64,000 nucleotides of DNA from Ornithodoros turicata (Eukaryota; Arthropoda; Arachnida; Ixodida; Argasidae), in NCBI RefSeq assembly GCF_037126465.1, contig NC_088209.1, positions 22,759,146 through 22,823,145 of the forward strand, given 5' to 3'. Below, piece after piece: positions 32,681 to 43,440 of the stretch. How positions within the stretch are numbered: position 1 is the stretch's first letter; each line of letters opens with the position of its first letter. The notes beneath the pieces were generated by a model. It was not told the origin of the DNA. It ran no database searches and worked only from the letters and a program-made list of their open reading frames with translations. A program made the translations under genes and the position numbers.

Positions 32681-33916
32681 AAAACAACGTTGAATGGCAA
32701 ACCAGAATGAAGAACTAATGCCACTAATATGACGACCACTAAGGCTCGATCACGAGCGGTGATGCTGATGACGATCCATATGTAGTGCTCTGGTGACATC
32801 TTCCTTAACACTATACGTTCTACGTCAACGTAGACAATTATGAGCGGGAGCAGTGTCCTGTACTCAACAACATGGCGCCCACTGGTCGACGCACACACGG
32901 ACTGGCAGACGGTACACTATGACAGACATTACCACGATGTCCTCATGTCAACCGGCGTCTCTCGGTTTCTTCAAAATTGCACACTGAACCAAAGACATGC
33001 ACGAACTCTATCACGCACCTCATGATCGACCTCAAACCATATATACGTCCCACACGACTAGCACGGCGGGGTTACTTTTACGTGTCCAACTCACTTCACC
33101 GCACCACAACAACACTTGGGACTAACATGTCCACTTTTTCCAGTCAATCAATCAACTCTGATATGCGCGTGCTGCTCCTGAAAAAGAAATAATAACAATA
33201 AAATAAAAAATACGTTACGTTCACTCTGCATAATTCGGAGTTCGATCCCTAAAATTTAAATTCGTCGCGACTGAAAATTTGATCGAGGTGCTCATAATGA
33301 CAAAAGTTCGCCAAAGATACATAGTGTTGACCCAATAAGTTTCAGAAAAGTAGATATTTTAAAAGAATTTTGTGCCAGCGTTAGATGAAACGCCCTATAC
33401 ATTCACTTTGGGAGGCGTTGGATTTCAACCAATTTTCTCCATAAACATAATGCAACCAGAAAAAGAACGTTTTAGGTTCCGTACTTTGAATATTTTGAGC
33501 ACATCGTTGATCGCGCGCGCATCTTGATGCTGCCTCGTTGAAGGAGTAAACAAGAGATATAAGAAACTGGACACCGTCAATATTCCACGTTCTTTGACAT
33601 TTTCCCATTTCCCCCCGGAACAGCGCATAAAGAGTTGTGTTTCGTAGAGAAAAGGGAAATGTGAATGGAAACAGAAGGAGCTCCACTCTGCAAGGTATAA
33701 TGTTTCTCGTGGATGATATACGGGGGCAGTATCGGGTTGGTACTTTATAAATACTGGTAACAGTATACTTTAAAAGGGCCGCAACGAGCAAAAGTTTCTC
33801 CTTGCACAAAATAAGATGGTGTCACCTTGACACCAACTCAAAAGGAAATGGGTCTGACTGATTGATTGATTGATTGATTGATTGAGAAAATAAAAAATAG
33901 GAATAAAAGATATATA
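32681..33916. other. Unassigned sequence
   Basis: A minus-strand frame of 142 codons (33381-33809) has a hydrophobic start but no recognisable domain and overlaps another frame. A (GATT)n tract at about 33859-33884 precedes the long-TIR element. Confidence 0.35.
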
Positions 33917-34774
33917 CAGGGTGTTTCACCTAAGGTGATAAAAAATTCTAACTGGCTACGTACTCGCCGGAGGATTGTTGGACTTTCGGCGATTACCTTC
34001 TGGAAATTTGCCACCATTGAGGAAGGCTTTGGACAATTTTTAGTCGCGGGAAATTTAGTTTTTCAATTGAACTTTGAAAAAACTAAACTAAAATTGCCAA
34101 GCGAACCTCACTTTGTTTTTTACAGAAATATGAAGTCCTCCACGGATAACCACAGTCCCAACCAAAACTATGTATAGTATCGCAACAGATATAGTCTAAA
34201 AAAACTCGTAAAAATTTGCTTTAGCCCCGCAAATTTGCTTGATTGTCGCAAAGAACAGCGCACGGTATTCGCGGGGGAAGGAGGAAGTGTTCCCGTCCTC
34301 TTGTTTGACCCTTCTTTGCGCCGCGTTGACCTTGATGCTGGTGACAACCGACTTATCACTGAGGGAACAAAACAACAGTCTTAGCAAAAAGAAGCCAAAA
34401 CAAATGAAGGCGGAGACACTTTCTCGTCTAGACGCAGATTTCGCGCACGCTTCTCCGCGAAAATCAAGCAGGCGGGGCTAAACCGTAATTTTTACTAATT
34501 TTTAGACTATTTCTGTTGCGATATTGTGCATAGTTTTTGCTAGGTCTGCGGTTATCCGTGGAGGACATCATATTTCTGTTAAAAAAAAAGTGAGGTGCGC
34601 TTGGCAATTTTCAAAGTTCAATTGAAAAAAATAAATTTCCCGCATTTAAAAATTGTCCAAAGCCTTCCTCAATGGTGGCAAAAGTTTCCAGAAGGTAAAT
34701 GCCGAAAATCCGACAATCCTCCGCCGAGTACGTCGCCAGTTATAGTTTTTTATCACCTTAGGTGAAACACCCTG
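33917..34774. mobile_element. 858-bp element with inverted arms of about 300 bp or more
   Basis: Ends CAGGGTGTTTCACCTAAGGT and its exact complement (34755-34774). Inverted similarity continues inward through CTTTGGACAATTTTTA, TATCGCAACAGATATAGTC and TTTAGCCCCGC, to about 34270 on the left and 34430 on the right, leaving a core of about 160 bp. Plus-strand frames of 99 and 80 codons lie in the arms and core and have no domain. Non-autonomous; superfamily undetermined and no clear target duplication (flanks TATATA and CATATT). Confidence 0.85.
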
Positions 34775-36555
34775 CATATTAAGGTTGGCTGTTGGTGCGC
34801 AACCAATTTAAAAAAAAAAAAAGTTCGAAGGGGAGCAAATATAAAATCCGAGTGTTCACCTAGCAACTCGCCTCCATCATAGCATATAGGTATTGCGTCT
34901 TTCCGTCGGCGGTCAGGCAACCATAACGTGAGAGAGTGAGCACAGTGGCGCCATTAATTTCGTCCAGCACGGTCATTTCTCACGCGAATCCCAGTAAAGG
35001 CCCGGTTTCAAATTGCCCCCGCAGATGCGCTTCTTCTGTCCTCCTAAGATGATGCTTCTCCAATTGCGATACACTTTCTCATAGCATCCCAAATAATATG
35101 GCCCACGCGGCGGCCCACACATTGCTTCTTCTTATAGGGCAATGTTTTACGCCTCCAGCCATAAAGGTTGGAAGCACTTTCTTCTCGTGATCTCAGTGTA
35201 TCCGATGTGGTGCCTAAAGCCTCTGTCGTTGTGTACGACATGTGTGATGTCCCGCTGAAGCTGGTAATGGATGTGTCCGTGCAGGTAGTGGGCCGCACCT
35301 CATGTGGCGAATTTTTCCCATTTATCATCGCCCATTTATCTGTTGTTGTAGCGTTTCTGCTCGCTGGTTTCTGTGCAAGTATTTATTATATATATATTTT
35401 TTTTTGCTCACATTGTTAAAAGTACGCGCTTTTAACACAGTTTCGGACACACAGATTTTGTTTTGAGGCGATACTTCAAAATGAGGCCAGCCCGCTTCTA
35501 GAACTGCAAAGGCTATGTGGGAGAAAAAAGTAACACAATCGGAGCTCATCTAACATGGGAGACTGTTGGGTGACTTACCCAGGCTAATTGCTGATACTAC
35601 GCAAAGGCAATATACTTGAGCTTTTCCATAGTGTGTTTCTCCGTACGGGCCCGAGGGGCTCGGCTGTGTATGGAACGTAGATAGAGCCTGTACGCCTATA
35701 CATACTACAGACCCACATAGTGGAAAAAAGTCACTGCGGCAATAAGGGTAATGTGTCGCGTACGTAACAAGTAAAAGGGGTATTAACTTCGTTGTCCACT
35801 GTGAGGCGGTATTGTACGCGAAAACAAGATGCGAAAAAGAAAAAGAAGAAAGAAGAAGAAGTCGCCCCTGTTGGGCCAACTTCGCTTTCCCGTATGCGAA
35901 GACTACGTTCAGTTACTTTTACAGTTCTTTTACAGCGAATTTGTCGTGTGACGAATTCAGTCTGTCCCTATTATTTCTTTCGACAACCTCAACATCAATG
36001 GTTCTTTAACTTGGTCGCCAACTAGGTTGCTCCTGGCGCTAATATGTGTGTGTGTGTATGTGAGGGGGGGGGTATTATTCTTTCACTACCCCCCCCCCCC
36101 CTCCTTGCCTTTCATCTTCATGTAATGTCCCACGTGCGCTGGGGACCGCACCGCCGTAGTGAGACACTCCACGTGATCGATATTATCTACTTGTTGTTGT
36201 TGTCTTTAAGACGCTTAACCTCGAAAACAAAAAAAAAAAAAAAGAAGGAAATACATTCTAGCGTTTGGTGAGCCCGTTAGCTTGCGAGTGGTATCTTTCA
36301 TCTTTCATGGTAAGATTACGTTGGTTGGTAGGAATTGGAACAAGTGGACCGCAAGAAAGCGTGCTCGTTTAATGGTGACGAACGCACAGAAAAACACGCA
36401 TGTGGAAGGGACGCGTTCGCCAGAAGCACAGATTATTGACGCAACAAAGGGCCAAGATTGGCACGACAGGTCCTTTGCAACAAAAGTGACCCCTGCGTAA
36501 GAAGGAGTGACTGATGTCTGGCTTACGTTATTCTCAATGAACGTCGCCTGGATAG
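34775..36555. other. Unassigned sequence with simple repeats
   Basis: Holds an (AT)n/T-run at about 35387, a (GT)n tract with a run of G's and then of C's at about 36043-36103, and an A-run at about 36228. A 94-codon minus-strand frame at 35044-35328 is unrecognised. Confidence 0.4.
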
Positions 36556-36663
36556 CGTTACGAGAAGATCTCGAAGAACCTTTGTTATGAACTCGTCGTT
36601 CTTCCCTGACTCTCTCGCTCAGTTTCTCCTCCTCGTCGTTCCACTACTGCAAGAGCCGTAACG
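36556..36663 (-). repeat. 3' LTR of the gypsy element (short form)
   Basis: GTTACGAGAAGATCTCGAAG at one end and AAGAGCCGTAAC at the other correspond to the two ends of the right-hand LTR at 41662-42451 (GTTACCAGGAGATCTCGAAG ... AAGAGTCGTAAC). It is about 108 bp against about 790 bp for its partner. Confidence 0.7.
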
Positions 36664-36769
36664 TTTTTCCACGGGGGAAGACGGCGAGGAGACGTGGAAG
36701 CACAGTTAGGCATCGTGTTGTACACCGAAGACGTAAGGTTTCATGTGTGAGACGTGCTCCGGTATAATG

Positions 36770-37800
36770 TGGTGGACAACTCGAGACCGATTCTCGGGCA
36801 AGTCTTATGACGGTACGTCACAGGTCCCAAACGACAGATCACACGATAAGGTTCCTGGAAACGTGTCATTAGCTGCGTGACACGTCCCATGGTGCGCAGT
36901 AGGCGTCGAAAGAGGACAAGGCCGCCGAGTTGGAAAGATGGAGGTTGTGCATTGTGGCCAGCGGCTTGAACACATGCATGGACCTTGAGCAGATTTGACC
37001 GACCATCTAGACGAGCAAGGCGGCTCAGGACGGCAGCCTGTTACGAGGGGTTGAAGAGGGCTGGTTGCTGTAGCCCCAGATTGCAGTTAGGGGGGTGTGA
37101 TGGTGTCCTCCGGTAGATAATGGAGAATGGTCTCTTGTAGACTTTTGTGGTTTCTTGCTCCGTTGTATGTATCGCAAATGTTGCGGTAGGGAGGAAGCGA
37201 TCCCAGTTTGTTTGGTATCAGCGGGTGTGTAGGACGCAAGTATGTCGGTGATGGTACAATTCGCGCGTTCTACCAGCCCGTTGCATTGTGGATGACTAAC
37301 GGGTGTCGGTGAGTGCAGAACACCAAAAAACTGGAGGGCGCGTTAGAGCTCGCGCGACATACCCCCGCGGTCTGTGATGAGGCGGTGGGGAGTGCCGTGC
37401 CGGAGCACAAGGTGGTGTTCCACGACGGTTACGGCGTCGTGCGATGATATATCCGGGACGGGCCTGGCCTCGAGCCACTTTAAGAAATACCTGAGGATAC
37501 CTTTGAGAATGTACCTGCTACCACCGCGTGCCTTCGGAAACGGACCCAGGTGGTAAGGGCCGGAGGGCTCGAAACGGGAGCGAGGGTTCTAACAGTTTTG
37601 CATTGTCACCTTTGGAGCCGGCGTATATACTTCGCGGTACTGGCGTGTCTGGAAGGAAGACACGTGTGCTGTGGTGGGTGTGGGACACGGTGGGACACGG
37701 TGGGTGTGCGGCCGCCAAAACCGCTCGGAAACACGCGCGTACACGTCTTGGTGCGGCCGAGATGCCCAGCTGAGGGACGTCATGCAAGACGTGCTGTCGC
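36770..37800 (-). pseudogene. Gypsy integrase
   Basis: Minus-strand reading from about 37800: a degraded zinc-finger region (HDVPQLG; SERFWRP in another frame), LGPFPKARGG, YFLKWLEARPVPDISSHDAV, LRHGTPHRLITDRGG (second catalytic Asp), a stop, then FFGVLHSPTPVSHPQCNGLV and ER (catalytic Glu), and TDILASY. A GPY/F-like C-terminal module follows (RFQEPYRVICRLGPVTYR, about 36820-36870). It thus shows the DDE integrase core of Ty3/gypsy with at least one stop and frame changes. Confidence 0.85.
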
Positions 37801-38009
37801 AAGGGAGTTGTGACTACGGGTAGCCAAACAGGAGAACGGTCTCAGGATCTCCTGTTGTGTATAAAAGAGCGTCCTCTAACCGATAACAACGGCGTATCCT
37901 GCGGTAACGCGAAGGCGAGATGGGGTGTCCACCGTCACTTAATGAATATATAATCAGGGTAGATGATCAGAGATAATCAGGGTGCGCGCTCCTTAATTAA
38001 GTCGTGCAA

Positions 38010-39035
38010 AGGCGCCACGGCCAAAGGTTAGCGAAAGAAGAAATCGGGGTCATAATGGGTTGCGCCCACTTTCGAAATAGCATTTTTGGGGTTTCAGGAG
38101 AAGCCCGGCAGTACACAGTGCCTCCACAAGGAGCTTGGGACCAGCGGCATGGCCGAGTGGGCTAACGCGTCCGCTCGTTGGGTGTAACCAAGGTCGTGCT
38201 GTAGACTGGGAGGTGGTGGGTTCGAATCCTACCGCCGGCTGTGCTGTCTGAGGTTTTCCCTGGGTTTTCCGAAGACTTTCCAGACGAATGTCGGCACAGT
38301 TCCCCCTGAAGTCGGCCCAGGACGCACACTAACCCCCTCTCCTTCCTGCTGTCCTCTCTCCGTCTGTCCACATCTGTACACCGCTCATAGCCACAGTTGC
38401 TTCGCGGCGCTAACACGCAATCAAAAAAAAAACGAGCTTGGGTCGCTTTTGATGGTCGTCGAAAGTAGAAGCACAGATAATCACGTCGTCGAAGTAAACT
38501 AAGGCTGTCGCCCATTTCGTATTTTTCAGCATGCGGTCGATAAGTGGTTGAAATGTCGCGGAGGTGTTCGAGAGGCGAAAGGGCATGCGGTTGAATCGGT
38601 ATAACCGATCAGGTGTAACAAAGGCAGTCTTATTCGCATCACCGGGCTTCAAAGGCACCTGCCAGTAGCCCGACAAAAGGTCCAACGTAGAAAAACAGCG
38701 GGCCCCTTTGAGACGGTCTAACGCGAGGCGTGGCAGTGGGTATACATCAAGACGAGTGATGCTGTTGAGCTTTCGGTAGTCGGCGCAGAACGTGATCTAC
38801 CCATCCTTCTTTTTTAACAAAAACGGCAGGTGATGACCAAGGGCTACTGGACAGAGAAACGATATATGCCATGCTCCAGCATGTCCGTAAGCTGTTCTTG
38901 CGTGACTCGGCGTTCAGACGTTGCGGCGCGCCTAGGTTGGTGATGGGGCCATGGGGCCATGTCCTTCCGTGTCAATGCGGTAGTGCACCCAAGGCGTACA
39001 GCCAATTTTTTCCGGACCGAGGGTGATGCACTGTC
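38010..39035 (-). pseudogene. Gypsy reverse transcriptase, split by a SINE
   Basis: Minus strand. An N-terminal segment (RVTQEQLTDMLEHGIYR) is followed by KKDG, a stop in place of the usual Trp, and FCADYRKLN. Then TRLDVYPLPR, STLDLLSGYWQVPL, KTAFVTPDRLYRFNRMPFRL, the catalytic VYFDDVII, and FDDHQKR. The SINE at 38141-38433 interrupts it. Beyond the SINE the frame resumes with a segment ending AGLLLKPQKCYF. Matches the Ty3/gypsy RT order. Confidence 0.9.
38141..38433 (+). repeat. SINE1, type-A tail, inserted in gypsy RT
   Basis: Full-length plus-strand copy: A-box-like TGGCCGAGTGGGCTAACGCG, B-box GGGTTCGAATCC, GCCGGCTGTGCTGTCTGAGG, GTCGGCACAGTTCCCC, type-A tail (CGCTCATAGCC, GCTTCGCGGCGCTAACACG) and a poly-A end. 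Target duplication GAGCTTGGG at 38131-38139 and 38434-38442. Removing the SINE and one duplicate restores a continuous RT frame, so the insertion is younger than the gypsy copy. Confidence 0.93.
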
Positions 39036-39039
39036 CATA

Positions 39040-39850
39040 CTACCGAAGCAAAGCTTGCAGAGAATTCAACTCAGAGGTAGAGCGGCTCGGTATAAAAATT
39101 GAAAGTATCCTAAGGTAGCATGCTACAGGGGGCACAGTTCTGTGTTCCCGTAGACGACACCAGGGCCGCAACTTTAGAAGCATGTAGTATTGAAGCTGTG
39201 CCCACGACAGCGCCTCGCGTAATGGTGATGGATATTGGGCACCTAAGTTTACAACGAAGACGTGTGTCTTTCCTTTGACACAGTGCATGATGCTTTGAGA
39301 TGACGTTGTTTCGCTTGACTGCACGGAACGCAAGATTGGCTAAAATAAAATATCACCCGTAACGGGGTAGTCAAACTCGGTTGCAATCCACGTCCCAATA
39401 TATGGCTGGAGAGAGAGACACTGCGCAGGCTGCAAGAACTATACAGATGTCGGGAGGCGGGACTTTCGGAGTTATGCGAAATAAACGGTGCTACACGAAG
39501 CCACCAAAGCGCCTTGCTGCGCGGACCAGCGAGGCAAATAGACCGGCCGCGATGTCACCAAAGGGATTCGGGCCATGGTGCGCAGCACACGGTTGTTGCA
39601 ATACGCACTGGGTTGGCATCGAAAAATCAACCGTAACGACTGCCTGCTTGCACCAGCCGCACTCCGGAACCAGAACCGCCGGTCAAATAGGACTGTCTGC
39701 AACGATGTAGTCCACCGAAAATGTCTTCCCAAGGGTCACGTAGTAGTAGTAGTAGTAGCTGAGTCTAAGAAACACAGAGGGACAAATACAACACAAGCCT
39801 AACAACGCCCAGTTGCATACTGCCGGTACTTTTCCTTCAACTCCCACTAT
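39040..39850 (-). pseudogene. Gypsy protease-RT connecting region
   Basis: Minus-strand frame at 39040-39333 (97 codons) and the stretch to 39850 sit between the protease and RT segments and fit the linker of gypsy pol, but they are too degraded to name domains. A (GTA)n tract lies at about 39740-39757. Confidence 0.5.
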
Positions 39851-40081
39851 TCAACTTCCCAAAGGCGTACACGTCCATGCAGTGGTGGAAGCTGGTTGAA
39901 TAAAGTGCGACATGTTCTTGACCAGCGCGTAGCTCAAAATATTTACAGCTGCTCCCGTGTCAACCACTGCTGTCACTGTTTGATGAAAAATGTTGCTGTC
40001 AATAAAAACACGTGGTACGTCACGTGTTCCCGCCGTCAGCGGAGAAACGTAATGTGTAAGTGCTGTGACTGTTTTTACCAT
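39851..40081 (-). pseudogene. Gypsy aspartic protease
   Basis: A 76-codon frame containing VFIDSNIFHQTVTAVVDTGA then AVNILS: the catalytic Asp-Thr-Gly of retroviral-type aspartic proteases in the normal hydrophobic context. The flap and second conserved region are not clear because the frame shifts. Position upstream of RT is as expected. Confidence 0.75.
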
Positions 40082-40247
40082 GGTGGGACTCTGTCCCTGA
40101 AATCCCTCCTGTTCGCGTCACGACGCGAGGGATGGGTCCCATTCGGGAGAATAATGGACTCACTGTTGACAGCGGAAACAGGTTATACTCCATGGGGGGG
40201 GGGGGGGTTGTGACGATCCGTGGCCGTTACGACCGTTCACTTTCGAG

Positions 40248-40734
40248 TTACTGGCGTAGAGAAAGTGTTCTGGAGTGTGAGGATGACCCGCGGTTTGTCT
40301 TAAGCGCCACGTGCACCTCCCTGGCGAGGACCATTGAGGTCCGTATGGAATCGGTCAGGCCAAGACAGACCAACCGCTGAACCTCGATGTCGAAGATTGC
40401 ATCAACGAACGCCTCAGTGACGACGATGCCCGTAGTGCTCGTGAAGGCGTCCGGAAACCACTTCAGGGCGAGGACTGCCGCAGCCAGTTCGGGAAAACTC
40501 TCGCCGGGTTCTTGGCGACGTGCACGTAGACGCGTGTACCGTACGCGTGGCAAGCACGAGTCGCGCTATACCGGTCACTTAGGAGGCTAACCAAAGCACG
40601 GAAGTTGTCCAACTGACTTATCGGTAGGTTCTGCAAGAGTTCGGTGGCTTCGCCGCGCAGCCTTTTGCGACACGCATCTGAACTTTTGTGCGACCAGTCC
40701 AGATGTTGACCGATGCTATGACCTGTAGTTGGAC
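40248..40734 (-). pseudogene. Gypsy gag (partial)
   Basis: From about 40720 (minus): EATELLQNLPISQLDNFRAL and VSLLSDRYS, then after a frame change LRARRQEPGESFPELAAAVL, TEAFVDAIFDIEVQRLV and LTDSIRTSMVLAREV. The order R.R...GES..ELA and AFVDAL..E is characteristic of the capsid-like gag of Ty3/gypsy elements. A MITE sits at its 5' edge; the zinc knuckle is not seen. Confidence 0.8.
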
Positions 40735-41187
40735 CACGACCTACTAGATTATGGCGACCATGTCATACGGACCCCTTCCCAGCGCCGCATTTGGAGGCGC
40801 TACTCATCGGCCCAGTTATTGCTTTCCGAATTTCTACAGTACTCTGTTGCTTATGCGCCAAGAAAACCTGAATCATCATCATCATCACAGTACTCTGTAC
40901 TTTAGCTTACCTTAGAATTTTCGTACAAGTGGTGGATGTCCCACGAGAGATGCTTCTTTCTAAAGTTGATGATCATCGGCATCTTACGCGTTTTCATAGG
41001 AGCTGTTGCTGCCGTCTTCTACGGCAGTCGTACGTCCGCTTCTGTGCGTTCAAAATTCAAATTTCCACCGTCCAATCATGATGCAGATCTCGCGGGCAGA
41101 TGAGTAGCGCCCCTAGCAAATCGAGCGGACAGGCTCCCTATTGGGTTTGCCGGTTATGACATGGTCGCTATAATCTAGTAGGCCGTG
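40735..41187. repeat. CACGACCTACTAG MITE, copy 2
   Basis: Ends CACGACCTACTAGATTATGG and its near complement (right end CTAGTAGGCCGTG), with GACCATGTCATA also mirrored. Flanks AGTTGGAC (40727-40734) and AGTTAGAC (41188-41195), a likely 8-bp target duplication. Inserted near the gag start of the gypsy element. Inverted relative to copy 1 at 16580. Confidence 0.85.
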
Positions 41188-41661
41188 AGTTAGACACGGT
41201 ATGCGTCCCATGACAGTGCCGTTGAAAACAGACACGGTTACCATTTGCGAACCCATCGCGGAGAAGGTTCCGTGGGCACAGCACAGCGGGGAGCGAGTCT
41301 ACCGTCGCTGACAGGAACCCTTTCTCGCTCACAGTAGGTAGCAGCAGACTGAATGGGGCTGACCGATTTGCTTCTGACTGCAGTTACCTTGGTAGCTATT
41401 TCAGTACGCAGCTCCCCGACACGAGCCTAAAATCGTTCGTCCCAGGCATCCAAACGTTGGGCATGCCGCTCCGCCGCTTACTCAGGACGGCGTAGGCGTC
41501 CAGTTGCTCCGAAGAGACCATGGCCTGTGTAGGGACAGCATCACGTCACCAGAAGCGCTAGCGCTTGTTGTGCAGTGTGTGGTTCTTCTTCCTCCTGGGT
41601 GTTCGTATCACTTGCCTGGTCTTGGACACGGGCCAGACGTATCCCACTGCTGCCACCAAAA

Positions 41662-42451
41662 TGTTACCAGGAGATCTCGAAGAACCTTCTTCTTCTGCTT
41701 CTACTTGGTGTGGCACACAGCCAGATGCAATAGGCCACGGATCAATGGGTGGGTGGTGGTAGTATGATGTTCTAAGGAAGAGGGGAGTGCTCAGACAAAG
41801 TGGCAAGTTTCACTCCTTTGTGAAAGGGGAAGGGGAGAAGGGGGAGTAAAAGAGAAAGGATAGAGGGTCAGAAACTAAAAGAAATGAGAAATTAGAAACG
41901 TAGAGATAATGAAATTAGTAAGAAGGAAGTGAGTGAGAAGGAAAGCGTTCACGGCAGTCCTGCAGAGGGAACGAAAGCTAGGAACGCGTCTCGGTTGATC
42001 TAAGAGTAGGATGAAGGGAGGTGATGGTAGTGGAGGTGGTGATGGTGATGGTGATGGTGAAAGGACTCGCCGTTTTCGGCCTCACAAAGAGGAATGAAAG
42101 GACAGGATGAAGGGATGAGAACCTTCTTCTTCGGTGATTCTTCGGAGATGATTCTTCTTCGTCCAATCAAAAGAGGGCCGTGAGCCTCAAAGTGAGATTG
42201 GCCAGGACAATAATTGGACGAAATAACATCTATGTGGCAGAGATGAGATGTAAGGCCAGGTTGAGCGCAGGTGTCGTATTTATGACGTATGACGAACATG
42301 CGTGGATAAGTGAGTATGTAGGAATGTGCGTATCTTTATTGATATGAACTGTCGTTCTTTTTTCTTCAAAAATTGGCGCATAGTCGTTCACCCCTGCCCC
42401 TCGCGCACAGTTTCTCCTACTCATCGTTCCCCTACTGGAAGAGTCGTAACA
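41662..42451 (-). repeat. 5' LTR of the gypsy element (long form)
   Basis: Runs TGTTACCAGGAG ... GTCGTAACA (TG...CA-type ends). Outer parts match the left LTR. The middle holds extra sequence including a type-B SINE1 tail remnant at about 42018-42090. The direct repeat GAACCTTCTTCTTC (about 41681 and about 42118) may mark an insertion of about 430 bp. Minus-strand AATAAAG at about 42330 could be the poly-A signal. Confidence 0.65.
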
Positions 42452-42765
42452 ATAACCTCTCCCTGCCGAGACGGGAAGAATATCACTTTCCTTCGCCACT
42501 ATGTCCTCGAAAACGGGAAGCAATTGGGGCAGTTACGCAGATGCGCTTTGAATGTCTGCAGTGTGTCATCCGAAAGGCACGCGTCCCCGTTTTTCAAGAA
42601 CTCTTCAAATATTTTTACCATGATCACGCAGCCCTTAGTCGCAACGGGTACGTGCTCAGTGATGGATGAGTATGCGATGAATGAAAAAGTTCCTCATCTC
42701 TATTGCAGTTGCGGTATGGTGAACTGGATTCGGCGTTCTTTGGGATAGCGTCGCCATTGAGCAAG

Positions 42766-43440
42766 TGGGCTTCTCGTTACGCTGTTATGTCTTAAGTGAA
42801 GCGTACTGTGTACGTTACAGGATAATATTTAAGCAGCAAGTAGGCTTCGCCTCACGGTTGACAGGGATAAGTGAAACGCACTTTACAGGACTAAAATGCA
42901 AACAAGAGGTGGGGCCCAGGACGCACACTAACACCCCTGTCCTCCACTTCTTCCTGCTGTCCCCTCTCCATCTGCCCACGTCTGTACGTCGCTCATAGCC
43001 GCAGCTGCTTCAAGCGTTAACACGTAATTAAAAAAACATGTGGACTTCACTTCACACTGGTCAGTAATAGATGAAGTGCCCTTTGCAGGATCAGACTCAA
43101 ACCGCTAGTGCGCTTCACCCAACGCAATCAAGCGATATGTCCACTTTACGAGTCTAACGCAAGAATCACAAATGGGCTTCACCTCACGCTTCCCAACGAT
43201 AGGTGAACCGCGCTTTACAGGGGTAACGCAAAAAAACAAGTGGGCCACGCCTCACGCCTGGCAGTGATAGATGAAGCCCACTATAGAGGGTAAACACACT
43301 AGCAGTAAGTGGGCTTCACCTCAAGCAATCCTCTAGAAAGGTGAAGCGCGCTTTACAAAAATGATATTCATACAGAAGCGGGCTTCACCGCGCACTCGGA
43401 TGTGGTAGGTGAAGCCAACTTGCAGAATGGCGACGCCAAC
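42766..43440. repeat. Tandem array, about 68-bp units, 8 copies
   Basis: Units start at 42766, 42841, 43041, 43109, 43173, 43241, 43310 and 43379, with lengths of 64-75 bp. Each opens TGGGCTTCACCTCACGC or a variant and has GATAGGTGAAGCGCGC then TTTACAGG mid-unit. The two parts GGCTTCACC and GGTGAAGC are complementary, so each unit can form a hairpin. A SINE1 piece splits units 2 and 3. Unit divergence is moderate, so the array is old. The array abuts the gypsy integrase fragment at its right end. Confidence 0.85.
42907..43040 (+). repeat. SINE1 type-A 3' fragment inside the tandem array
   Basis: GGCCCAGGACGCACACTAAC, CTTCCTGCTGTCCCCTCTCC, CGCTCATAGCCGCAGCTGCT and a short A-tail. 5'-truncated. 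It lies between array units 2 and 3. Confidence 0.8.

Larger units (their letters stand above)
36556..42451 (-). mobile_element. Ty3/gypsy LTR retrotransposon, defective, with nested SINE and MITE
   Basis: On the minus strand the order is LTR (42451-41662), leader, gag (to about 40248), protease (about 40081-39851), reverse transcriptase, integrase, and LTR (36663-36556). Only about 210 bp separate the RT remnant (ends about 38010) from the integrase zinc-finger region (starts about 37800), too short for RNase H, which therefore seems deleted. Each domain carries stops or frameshifts. A SINE (38141-38433) and a MITE (40735-41187) are inserted. A primer-binding-site-like TTTTGGTGGCAGCAGTGG follows the 5' LTR. 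The copy is not functional. Confidence 0.85.

Noticed and set aside
33881..34177. 99-codon plus-strand frame in the long-TIR element
   Set aside because: It lies within the inverted arm and its mirror arm does not keep it open.
37296..37802. Pro/Arg-rich frames on both strands
   Set aside because: They are out-of-frame readings of the gypsy integrase.
38154..38237. Possible true tRNA gene at the SINE heads (also 13706, 58968, 61850, 26900)
   Set aside because: Each has A- and B-box-like motifs but no acceptor-stem pairing that holds, each continues into the same SINE body, and several have target duplications.
42766..43440. CRISPR-like array
   Set aside because: The spacer-like parts are not unique and the units are degenerate tandem repeats of about 68 bp; the context is eukaryotic.
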